A stretch of 7,241 bases of DNA from Deltaproteobacteria bacterium RIFOXYA12_FULL_61_11 (GTDB taxonomy: Bacteria; Bdellovibrionota_F; JAHFAK01; YA12-FULL-61-11). The stretch is taken from NCBI GenBank assembly GCA_001799195.1, contig MGSU01000131.1, forward strand, positions 1-7,241. The letters are read 5' to 3'. Below the pieces are notes generated by a model. That model did no database searches. It was not told the DNA's origin and saw only the letters and a list, made by a program, of their open reading frames with translations. Every line of letters starts with the position of its first letter. Position 1 is the stretch's first letter. Below are positions 1 to 6,655 of the stretch, piece by piece. Position numbers and translations under genes: made by a program.

Positions 1-1625
1 CGCAGATCGGCGAGAGTAGCTCCCTCGAGGTTCTTGAAATCCTCGGTTGACGGCACTTTCTCGGGCGCGGTCGCTCCTGCTATTTCCGCGAGGAGGGTAG
101 CACAAGCCTTGCGAATCCGGGCATCGTTCCCTTCAGTACACGAGGTTGCATGAGCCTTTGCGTCTTCTTTCTTCCCCAACTCCAGAGCGACCACGGCGAG
201 TTGGTACCTCGCAGGGAGCGGCACCGCACCCTTTGGATAGAGCGCACGGGCGGCTTCCAGGAAGGTCAAAGCCTCGGTGAAGCGCTTGCTCTCCAGGCGT
301 TTGCTCCCGAGGTCGAGGAGGAGTTGTCGCCGTTCCGGCAGTGGGAGTATTTCGAGACCATGGGCTTCCAGTTGAGACAGGGTCACCGTGTCCTGAGAGC
401 GCAATACCACCTCGAGTTCGTCCCGGTTCTGAGAACGCCGTTGCTGTTCGATCTGCTGCGCGAGTTCCCGGCTCAACTGCAGACAACTCGCGCTGAGGCG
501 TCGTTCTGAGGGGATCGCGTCGAGACAGCGGCGCAAACAGGCTTCCGCTTCCTGCATAGCACCGTTCTCGAACAAGGCCTGGGCCTGGTCATGTTCGAGG
601 CGTTGGGGAATACCCATCCCATGGTGAAGGCGCAAAGATCTCTCCAGTTCGAGCAACTCCACGACTCGCGGAAAATTCTTGTTCCCAAGGTAGTGCCGGG
701 CAGTATCGGCGAGCCAGGACAGTGCCTCACCCACCGAATGGGGAGCGAGTAAGGCCTGGATTTCCGTCAGACTGCTCCGTTCGGCCTGTTCGAGGGTCGG
801 CAAGGGAAGGGGGACCGGTTTCTCGGTGTCGAGACGTTTCTTATCGAGGGCCTCGAGTTCGGCCTTGAACTGCCGACAGGTCGCGAGCTGTCCATCCTCA
901 GGTCCCGGACTTGCCAGACACGCCGTGATGTAACGGCGTGACTCGTCGTAGTGTTCGAACTCCAGATGGACCAGTGCGAGATATTGCAGGAGGGAGCGGG
1001 CAGGGGGCAGGCCGAGTTCTCCGTGCAGCCGTTCGCTCGTGGTGAGATAGGTCAGCGCATCGGCGTGGGCCTTGCGGCGCATACAACCCAACGCCGCCTG
1101 TTCCAGGAGGCGGAAGCGATCGGCGGGTTCGAGAGTAGGCACGATGGTTGCGAGTACGGTTTCGACCGACTTCCCCTCGAGTGCGACCAAGGCCTCGCCA
1201 AGACTCGGTCCGCGCTTGGATGCCGCCACCTCTTCGAGTTCGTTGTCGATTTCCGCTCGTACCAGCCGACATTCGGCTTTATCGGTGGCTTGCCCCTCAC
1301 CGGTCAGGCATGCCTCTACCGCTTGTTTCGCCTCCTCGAGGCGTCCGGTCATACGTGCGCAATCGGCCAGTCCCCCCAAGGCAGGGAGGGGCAGGGAGGT
1401 CTTCGTAGCTGCGGATTGTTCCCGCAGGAGGGCGAGAATGTCGTAGCACTCCTGGATGCGTTTGAAGGCCTTGGCTCGGAGAGCAGCGGACATTGCCAGG
1501 GAGCTGCCCTCGGACAGAGGTAGATGAGGGAGCAGAAGTTTGACGAAATCGGTCAGCGCCGGAGGAGGGAGGGTCAGGAACACCTCGACCATGTTGTGCA
1601 TGGTCTCTTCGTTCATGGAACCGAG
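1..1625 (-). repeat. Protein-level super-repeat of about 130 residues, four copies plus the start of a fifth
   Basis: Within the giant protein, residues about 864-993, 994-1123, 1124-1254 and 1255-1380 are successive diverged copies, and a fifth begins at about 1381 at the window edge. Each copy has a short helix pair beginning like LEGKSVETVL or LEGATLADL, then an L-rich helix, a TPR-like hairpin, a Pro-containing loop (such as LPLP or VPLP), a second hairpin with G-x4-A spacing, and a Cys pair. The second Cys is followed by a helix rich in L and E. The first Cys of the pair falls at 969, 1099, 1230 and 1359, that is steps of 130, 131 and 129 residues. Identity between copies is low at DNA level, so this is an old protein duplication rather than a recent tandem repeat. 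Similar but less regular units are seen earlier, around residues 304-421 and 588-707. Confidence 0.7.
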
Positions 1626-4214
1626 GGCGAGTTCTTGGGGAAGGCCGCGCAGCCAGGCGTGCAAGGCGAGAAGAATAGTTCTGGCGGGTTCGGGATTCCT
1701 GGGCAAGGCTCCTTGGGCCACCAGGATGACCACGGTCAGGACTTCGATGACCTGACGGCCGTCGCGGAGCAGTGCGCGACCGAAGGGTTCGAGGTACACA
1801 GGGACCCGGTCGAGTTCTCCGGGACGTTGCTCGAGGTAACCGAGCACGAAGGAATAGAGGGACCAGGGCCAGGGTTCGGAGGGACCAAAGATCGTGTCGA
1901 AGACCGGAGCGAGATCGCGCTCCAGGGAGTGTTCTTCCTGGGCCAGGTAGAGCTCGAGGACCTCGTCGAGGAAATCCTCGGAGGTCAAGACTGCGCGGTG
2001 GATCGGATCGGCCAAGACGTTCTTGAGGCGTTCCCTTCCCTGAGCGAACGAGCTGCGCAAGGAATTGACCAAGTCCTTGCCGAGGATGTAGGCAAATTCC
2101 TCCTCGAGGTTGCCGCACATGACGCCCTCGTGATCCTTGCGATCGGGGAATTGTTGCATGCATTGCCGGAGGGATTGGCTCGCCCCTTCGAACCGTCCGA
2201 GCCGTACCTCGGCAAGGCCGGATTGGAACACCACATCCACGGGTATCGGAAGATCGTGTTTCTGGAGCAGTTCTCGGGTCCGGCGGTAGAACCACAGAGC
2301 CTGCTCGTACCGGGTCTGGTCGAAACAATGATGTCCTGCTTGGGTCAAGACCTCGCTCCCCGTCGCAACGGGCAAACGAACGCTGAGCTCCTCGAAGAAC
2401 GAGGTGGTCAACGCCGGAACCTCCAACTGATGCAGTAATTGCACGAGGTCGGCGGCATGCAAGGGCATCCCGATGAACCCCGGAGCGGGAACAGGCAGGG
2501 TACGCAACCAATCCCGGATATGTTCGGCCACAATGCGGAGGTCTTCGTGAGAACGTCGTTCGGCTTTCGCGAGGGTCAGGATCTCGTACGCGGTCTGGAG
2601 ATAGAGTGCAGGACCTTCTTCTTCCCCGACCAGACTCTCCCGTACCTGTGCAAGGTGATGGAGTATGGTTCCCAGGGGTGCCGAGCGACGGACAAGGTAG
2701 CGAGCCATGGTTGAGGGGAAGGGAACAGGAATGCAGTCCCCCGGAGCATAGGTGGCGGTAATGATCCTTTCGAGGTCGGCCACCAAGTCGACGTTCTTGT
2801 TCAAGAGATAGTGTTTCGCAACCTCTTCGAGCAGATCTTCCTGGAGCAAAGCAGCGCTGAACTCTTTCCTCTCCGCCAGCGAGAGCAGTAAGGTTCTGCC
2901 ACGGTCGAAGCTCTTCTCGAAGGCAGCAAGAAGGTCTTGGGCAAGGGAGAATTGGAGTTCACCTTGCAGAGCGAGACAAATCGAGAGGTGTTCCGCGTCC
3001 GCCACGGAGCGGCAAGCCTCGACTTCCCCTTGAGCGGCAGAGTACTGGTGTCTGCGAACCAGGATCAGACCGAGAGAAAAATGGTCGTTCGGTTCTCTTC
3101 CGAGCCCGAGGGTTTCACTGAGGGCGAAGGCTCGGCGGTACGAAGCTTCGGCCAGTTCGAATTTCTTGAGGGCAGAGAAGTGCTGCCCCGCTTCCATGGC
3201 GAATATGCGGCGCTGTTGTGGGGGCAAACGAGGTTCGAGTTTCTGCAAGACCCGCTGGTACAGGTTATCGTTACCGAAATGTTCGTTGAGTTCTAGCAGT
3301 TTTCGCCCGTCGAAGGGCTGGTCCTCGGCCACGGAGCGGTCACCCAGAGTATCCAGCCAGCGGTACAGTTGCGGCAGCAACGCGGCTGCCTCGGGAAGGG
3401 AGAAGGTGCTGAAATAATGGGCGGTGTCGCCCCAATCGATCAGGTATTCGACTGGGTCCCGTTGGTGCCGTTCGATACTCAGGGCCAACTGCTCAAGCGT
3501 GGGGAGTACTTGGTCCCGTTCGAGCCGGGAGCGCCGGAAATGACGCAATAACCTGCTGAAGTAATATGGGTCTATGACTTCATCCTGCCCGAAGAAGGTG
3601 TCGAGGCAGGGAAGCAGGTCTTCACCAAGACGGTGTTCGTCCTGGATCAGGTAGAGCGCTGAGAGACGGTCGAGGAATTTTCCGTAAAGGAACACTTCGC
3701 GGTTGCGTTTGTGCGCGCCGAGTTCGGCGAGCTGGGTTCTGCAGTCCTCAAGAGAGATGCGGCACTTGGCCAGGACGGATTGGGCCAACGAACGGTAATA
3801 GTTGTCGAGGAGGAATTGCGGGTACGAGTATTCGAAGACCGAGGTCTCGCGACTGAACAGATAGGTATCGATGAGTCTCAGGTTGTCGGCCAAAGCTACG
3901 ACATGCTCATCGTCGCCGAGTTTCCCGTAGAGCCGGATGAGGTGATTGGTGAGGACGATGCGCGACTCGACTCCCTCGATCCACGGTTCGACGTTTCTGA
4001 GACAATCCGCGCGGCACTGGTCCTCGCCGGGCAGAAACAGACAAGCCTTCAGCAAGGCATCGGAGGGATTGAGGGCCAGCCAGACGGCCGTATAGAGGCC
4101 GAGCACCAGCAGGAGGAGGGCTACGGACAGGAAGGGTTCTCGCAGGAAGATCCGCACTCGCCGGGGAACGGTGCCGACATCGGGGCGTGCAATAGAGGAG
4201 GGGGCCTCGCTCAC
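1..4214 (-). CDS. Giant membrane-anchored TPR-like repeat protein (partial, 3' end beyond window)
   Basis: The minus-strand frame starting at the GTG at 4214-4212 has no stop through to base 1, giving 1,404 codons plus two bases, so the gene continues past the left edge. The start overlaps the stop of the upstream radical SAM gene as GTGA, suggesting translational coupling; a second GTG directly before it (4217-4215) is an alternative. Residues 17-26 are Arg-rich and residues 27-48 form one hydrophobic segment, so an N-in, C-out membrane anchor is predicted, with the rest in the periplasm. The remainder is helical and TPR-like, with A/L/G-spaced helices such as LAEASYRRAF (354-363), YEQALWFYRR (636-645) and RFTEALTFLEAAR (1311-1323). 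From about residue 864 it forms super-repeats of about 130 residues. The 24 visible cysteines are often paired across inter-helix loops. There is no catalytic motif, so a scaffold or protein-binding role is likely. The function is unknown; the reading frame itself is near certain. Confidence 0.9.
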   Translation of the reverse strand, partial: MSEAPSSIARPDVGTVPRRVRIFLREPFLSVALLLLVLGLYTAVWLALNPSDALLKACLFLPGEDQCRADCLRNVEPWIEGVESRIVLTNHLIRLYGKLGDDEHVVALADNLRLIDTYLFSRETSVFEYSYPQFLLDNYYRSLAQSVLAKCRISLEDCRTQLAELGAHKRNREVFLYGKFLDRLSALYLIQDEHRLGEDLLPCLDTFFGQDEVIDPYYFSRLLRHFRRSRLERDQVLPTLEQLALSIERHQRDPVEYLIDWGDTAHYFSTFSLPEAAALLPQLYRWLDTLGDRSVAEDQPFDGRKLLELNEHFGNDNLYQRVLQKLEPRLPPQQRRIFAMEAGQHFSALKKFELAEASYRRAFALSETLGLGREPNDHFSLGLILVRRHQYSAAQGEVEACRSVADAEHLSICLALQGELQFSLAQDLLAAFEKSFDRGRTLLLSLAERKEFSAALLQEDLLEEVAKHYLLNKNVDLVADLERIITATYAPGDCIPVPFPSTMARYLVRRSAPLGTILHHLAQVRESLVGEEEGPALYLQTAYEILTLAKAERRSHEDLRIVAEHIRDWLRTLPVPAPGFIGMPLHAADLVQLLHQLEVPALTTSFFEELSVRLPVATGSEVLTQAGHHCFDQTRYEQALWFYRRTRELLQKHDLPIPVDVVFQSGLAEVRLGRFEGASQSLRQCMQQFPDRKDHEGVMCGNLEEEFAYILGKDLVNSLRSSFAQGRERLKNVLADPIHRAVLTSEDFLDEVLELYLAQEEHSLERDLAPVFDTIFGPSEPWPWSLYSFVLGYLEQRPGELDRVPVYLEPFGRALLRDGRQVIEVLTVVILVAQGALPRNPEPARTILLALHAWLRGLPQELALGSMNEETMHNMVEVFLTLPPPALTDFVKLLLPHLPLSEGSSLAMSAALRAKAFKRIQECYDILALLREQSAATKTSLPLPALGGLADCARMTGRLEEAKQAVEACLTGEGQATDKAECRLVRAEIDNELEEVAASKRGPSLGEALVALEGKSVETVLATIVPTLEPADRFRLLEQAALGCMRRKAHADALTYLTTSERLHGELGLPPARSLLQYLALVHLEFEHYDESRRYITACLASPGPEDGQLATCRQFKAELEALDKKRLDTEKPVPLPLPTLEQAERSSLTEIQALLAPHSVGEALSWLADTARHYLGNKNFPRVVELLELERSLRLHHGMGIPQRLEHDQAQALFENGAMQEAEACLRRCLDAIPSERRLSASCLQLSRELAQQIEQQRRSQNRDELEVVLRSQDTVTLSQLEAHGLEILPLPERRQLLLDLGSKRLESKRFTEALTFLEAARALYPKGAVPLPARYQLAVVALELGKKEDAKAHATSCTEGNDARIRKACATLLAEIAGATAPEKVPSTEDFKNLEGATLADL
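4071..4136 (-). other. Single N-terminal transmembrane segment of the giant repeat protein
   Basis: Codons 27-48 encode an uninterrupted hydrophobic stretch containing ALLLLVLGLY, preceded by Arg residues at 18, 19, 21 and 25. It has no signal-peptidase or lipobox motif, so it should remain as an uncleaved signal anchor. By the positive-inside rule the long repeat region would lie in the periplasm. A cysteine cluster at residues 58, 67 and 71 follows directly on the predicted periplasmic side. Confidence 0.75.
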
Positions 4215-5377
4215 CACTTGAACGGTATATCCTCCTCGCCGGTGCAGAGGGGATCTCGACGGTCGTAGCGTCCGTAGGTGAGGAATGTCGCCGTTTTGCA
4301 GCCGCCGCCGCAGCGTTCGAGACTCGTGCAGGCCGAGCATTCGGCCGGGATCGCATGGTAGGTGGCCCGGCGTGCGCGGAACAGGTCCCAGACCTCGGCC
4401 AGCGAGTGCTCGAAGATGGAGGCCAGGGATTCGGAGCGCGAGGTGAAGGGACAGGGGAGGACTTCGCCGCTGTGCAAGATGGAGAGGTTGTCGTGGTAAT
4501 CCGGACATCCACTCCCGGTGAAGGTGGCCGCGGCCTTGGCGGCGGGCAACCGATGGTGCTTTGCACATACCTTCGCCATCAGGGCCCTGGCCTCCTTCCA
4601 GGTCGGGGCGTCGATGGCGAGTTCGGCAGCGAGATCAGGGTGTTCGAGTTGGGGCAGGTAACGTTCCATGGTGGGAATGACCCCCAGGGTCAGAGCCTGT
4701 TCAACCAGGGCCTCGAGATAGGGGGTATTGAGCTTGGTCAAGGTGATGAACAGGCCGAAATGCACACCAAGCGCCTTGGCCGTGTGGATGGACTGCATTA
4801 CCTTGGCATGGCAATCTGCGCCCGTGATGGCCTTGAAAACGGCCGGATGATCGTAGTTGTAGAAGACGGCGACGTCCTCGCCGAACCCAGACAGCCTCTT
4901 CAAGAGGTTCTCATCGAGGGCGACTCCATTACTGAACACCACTGCGATCATGCCGCGGCGCACGATGGCCTCGACGAAGTCGAGCAGCCGGGGGTGGAGC
5001 GTCGGTTCGCCTCCGAGCAACTGGACCACATGGACCTGAAGCCGCGCGGCCTGCTCGATGAGGTCGTGGAGCATGGGCTCATCCAAGCGTTTCCCGGCCG
5101 GATGGCGCTCGACGAAGCAGTAGCGGCAACGTAACTGGCATTCGGTGTTGATGAAGAGGTCGATCTTCTTCGGATAATCGAGCAAGAGTCGATAGAGCGC
5201 GCGCTCGAGGGCGGGCATGCCGGGGACCTCTCCCACTCCGGCAAGCACCCGGTAGGCCAACGTATCGGTGGGAATGGTCTTGCCGTAGCGCAAGGACTGC
5301 TTGATGCTCCGGTGCAGCCACTTCCAAGCAGCCGATCGGCCGAGCGCATGCAATCTGGAATGGGGTGATGGTTTCAT
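4211..5377 (-). CDS. Radical SAM enzyme with C-terminal SPASM domain
   Basis: This 388-residue protein has a helical N-terminal extension of about 70 residues, then a radical SAM core. The core shows Cys80-X3-Cys84-X2-Cys87 (in NTECQLRCRYCF) for the S-adenosylmethionine-binding [4Fe-4S] cluster, and the GGEP motif at 122-125 that contacts the SAM amino group. The C-terminus is a full SPASM domain: Cys291-X12-Gly-X4-Cys309, then Cys347-X2-Cys350-X5-Cys356-X3-Cys360-X17-Cys378, seven ligands for two auxiliary clusters. This architecture is known from peptide- and protein-modifying enzymes such as anaerobic sulfatase maturases, PqqE and MftC, so a post-translational modification role in the cytoplasm is plausible. 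No sulfatase and no short precursor peptide is seen in the window, so the substrate is unknown. The ATG start has a good Shine-Dalgarno. The gene follows the lipoprotein gene by 30 bases and its TGA overlaps the next start. The family call is firm; the subfamily is not. Confidence 0.95.
   Translation of the reverse strand: MKPSPHSRLHALGRSAAWKWLHRSIKQSLRYGKTIPTDTLAYRVLAGVGEVPGMPALERALYRLLLDYPKKIDLFINTECQLRCRYCFVERHPAGKRLDEPMLHDLIEQAARLQVHVVQLLGGEPTLHPRLLDFVEAIVRRGMIAVVFSNGVALDENLLKRLSGFGEDVAVFYNYDHPAVFKAITGADCHAKVMQSIHTAKALGVHFGLFITLTKLNTPYLEALVEQALTLGVIPTMERYLPQLEHPDLAAELAIDAPTWKEARALMAKVCAKHHRLPAAKAAATFTGSGCPDYHDNLSILHSGEVLPCPFTSRSESLASIFEHSLAEVWDLFRARRATYHAIPAECSACTSLERCGGGCKTATFLTYGRYDRRDPLCTGEEDIPFKW
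4231..4236 (-). promoter_or_regulatory. AGGAGG Shine-Dalgarno-like site far upstream of the GTG start
   Basis: A perfect AGGAGG lies inside the last codons of the radical SAM gene, but 16 bases before the GTG at 4214 and 13 before the GTG at 4217, longer than the usual 5-9. No start codon in the right frame lies at better spacing. This, with the GTGA overlap, suggests the giant gene is translated mainly by coupling to the upstream gene. The site may simply reflect Glu-Glu codons. Confidence 0.35.
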
Positions 5378-5380
5378 CGG

Positions 5381-5391
5381 CCTTCTCCCTC
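5381..5391 (-). promoter_or_regulatory. Shine-Dalgarno of the radical SAM gene
   Basis: The purine-rich GAGGGAGAAGG lies in the 30-base gap after the lipoprotein stop codon. Its GGGAG core is 7 bases from the ATG at 5377, a normal spacing that supports this start. The gap holds no visible terminator, so read-through from the upstream gene is expected. Confidence 0.7.
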
Positions 5392-5407
5392 AGCAAGGAT
5401 ACGGCGC

Positions 5408-6655
5408 TTACGCTTTCGCCCGCCAACGGAGCATAGCGGGGACGAGCAGCGCCGCGAGCAGGAGCCACAGACCTGTTCCCCGTGCTTCACCTCGATCGAC
5501 GGTGGTTAGGACGCAACCCCCTCCGCTCTGGACCGATTTCTCGGGATCGTCGTAGTCGACGCTCGGCGTGCCGAGCCCGGTGGCCGAGATGGTGGTATCC
5601 GAAGAGGTCTCGGAGTCGTCGGGACGGTCGGTCGTGGATTGCTCGGCCCCCTGGGGCAGGGGGTCTTCGCTCTCGTCCGAGGGCTCCGCGGTATCCTCGC
5701 TGACCCCGGGTTCGGTCTGATCGGAACTCGCATCGTCGGACACCTCGAGGGTTGCAGGATCGTCCGAGGGGTCGAGTTCGAGCTGCACGATCTTCAGTTC
5801 GTCGGCTCCCGCGGCAAGGGTCAACTCGTGACGATAGTCGGCATACCCCTTAGCCGTCACCGTGAGGGCATACTCGCCGGCCTCGAGCCCTTCGAGGGTG
5901 AACCGGCCTTCTTCGTTGGAGATCGCGGTAAGGATCGAGGGGGGAAGGGAAACCGCGGCCGTAACCACGTTCTCGCCGTACGAATTGATGACGATGCCGC
6001 GGATGCGGGCGTCTCCTTCGCCTACCACGGGCGGGGGATCGTCGTCGTCATCGTCATCAGGGGGCGTGGTCCCTGCCGGTGCGGTAGCGGCCTTGACCTC
6101 ACGGACGAGCCGGTCCCAGTCGAAGTCGGCGTTCATATTGTAGTTCTGCATCGGTTCGCGTTCTTGCGGCAAGTTGTATTTGACGCACAAGTATTTGATG
6201 AGTTTTGCCAGCCCGGTATACTGTTCTGCCGTGAAGGTCGTTGCAACAGCGTCGGCGCCGGTCGGGCGCATCGGTAGGTAGATGGCGATGCTGTCCTCGT
6301 TGCGATCGCCGGCGTGACGCACGGCGTATTTCTCTTGGATGAGTTGGGTCACCGCGCCCGTGGCCCGGTCGACCACGAAGTGCCCGCCGATATGCTTCGA
6401 GACACAGGCTTCGCCGTTCTTGAGGCAGTTGACCTCGCTGCTGTAGGTCCCGATGTCCTGGTGGAGGATGACCCGTTTGATGGGTTCCGTGCGTGCCCAG
6501 AAAGCAGCCAGGTCGACGCAAGGCACCCAAGCAGCGCCCGGATACTCTGCCGTGTCCGTTGCATTGAGTTGGTATTTGAAACGCAAGTCCTCGTCACCGG
6601 CGCAACCGAGGAGGAGTCCGAGGAGAGCGAGGTGGAAGAGAGAATGACGTTTCAT
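5408..6655 (-). CDS. Lipoprotein with degenerate Amidase_2-like domain, carboxypeptidase-regulatory-like domain and C-terminal sorting tail
   Basis: The 415-residue product starts with a lipoprotein signal peptide: MKRH, a hydrophobic core, and the lipobox LLGC with Cys18 as the lipidation site. Ala at +2 argues against inner-membrane retention by the classic rule. Residues about 57-188 resemble Amidase_2 (AmpD/PGRP-like N-acetylmuramoyl-L-alanine amidases): VILHQD with His65, KHIGGHFVVDR (87-97), VRHAG with His114, and FDWDRL (178-183). The usual catalytic Glu is Tyr126 (SIAIYLP in place of IGIEL), and the late His and the Lys of the K-x-D-P-G motif are not evident, so it may bind peptidoglycan without cleaving it. 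An Asp7 run (200-206) links to a carboxypeptidase-regulatory-like beta-sandwich (217-293, with GRFTLEGLEAGEYALTV). An acidic linker (294-372) precedes the tail. The ATG overlaps the preceding stop as ATGA, with a weak GGGGG Shine-Dalgarno. Domain calls are by motif only. Confidence 0.85.
   Translation of the reverse strand: MKRHSLFHLALLGLLLGCAGDEDLRFKYQLNATDTAEYPGAAWVPCVDLAAFWARTEPIKRVILHQDIGTYSSEVNCLKNGEACVSKHIGGHFVVDRATGAVTQLIQEKYAVRHAGDRNEDSIAIYLPMRPTGADAVATTFTAEQYTGLAKLIKYLCVKYNLPQEREPMQNYNMNADFDWDRLVREVKAATAPAGTTPPDDDDDDDPPPVVGEGDARIRGIVINSYGENVVTAAVSLPPSILTAISNEEGRFTLEGLEAGEYALTVTAKGYADYRHELTLAAGADELKIVQLELDPSDDPATLEVSDDASSDQTEPGVSEDTAEPSDESEDPLPQGAEQSTTDRPDDSETSSDTTISATGLGTPSVDYDDPEKSVQSGGGCVLTTVDRGEARGTGLWLLLAALLVPAMLRWRAKA
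5411..5527 (-). other. MYXO-CTERM-like C-terminal sorting signal
   Basis: The last 39 residues of the lipoprotein run Gln-Ser-Gly-Gly-Gly-Cys381, a short polar spacer, a hydrophobic helix GLWLLLAALLVPAML (395-409) and a basic end RWRAKA. The order Gly-rich/Cys, transmembrane helix, Arg cluster is that of MYXO-CTERM and related Cys-containing tails processed by rhombosortase-family proteases. The spacer of about 13 residues between Cys and helix may be longer than usual. It could instead be a plain C-terminal transmembrane anchor. Confidence 0.6.
6038..6058 (-). repeat. Asp7 codon run
   Basis: Seven consecutive GAT/GAC codons (residues 200-206 of the lipoprotein) form a short trinucleotide run between the amidase-like and carboxypeptidase-regulatory-like domains. 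It is flanked by Pro-Pro before and Pro-Pro-Pro after, so it reads as a flexible acidic linker. Such runs can vary in length between strains by slippage. Confidence 0.7.

Noticed and set aside
1-1625. Recent tandem DNA duplication behind the super-repeat
   Set aside because: The modules share pattern and spacing at protein level, but I see no long matching DNA segments between copies.
1524-2438. Long plus-strand open frame of about 300 codons, with others near it (951-1523, 3711-4268)
   Set aside because: They lie opposite the giant repeat gene. Their translations are rich in Gly, Gln and Glu without domain or motif, as expected for the complement of GC-rich CTC/GAG codons, whereas the minus frame is open for 1,404 codons with coherent helical repeats.
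1297-2511. Minus-strand open frame of about 400 codons
   Set aside because: It is out of frame with the giant gene and its product is overloaded with Arg, Pro and Ser, typical of a shifted frame in GC-rich DNA. The overlapping frame has repeat structure and internal checks (Met codons at 3197, 2708 and 1616 fall in register).
3907-4566. Minus-strand open frame of about 220 codons spanning the radical SAM/giant gene junction
   Set aside because: Its translation is Pro/Arg/Ser-rich, lacks any motif, and overlaps the well-supported SPASM domain and the start of the giant gene in another frame.
4355-5134. Plus-strand open frame of about 260 codons opposite the radical SAM gene
   Set aside because: The minus strand here encodes all canonical radical SAM and SPASM cysteines; the plus-strand product is a Gly/Gln/Val-rich antisense shadow.
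5378-5407. Promoter or terminator in the only intergenic gap
   Set aside because: The 30 bases hold a Shine-Dalgarno but no hairpin followed by a T-run and no clear -35/-10 pair.
5408-6655. Active cell-wall amidase as the lipoprotein's function
   Set aside because: The catalytic Glu position is Tyr and the late zinc/catalytic motif is not recognisable, so enzymatic activity is not claimed.
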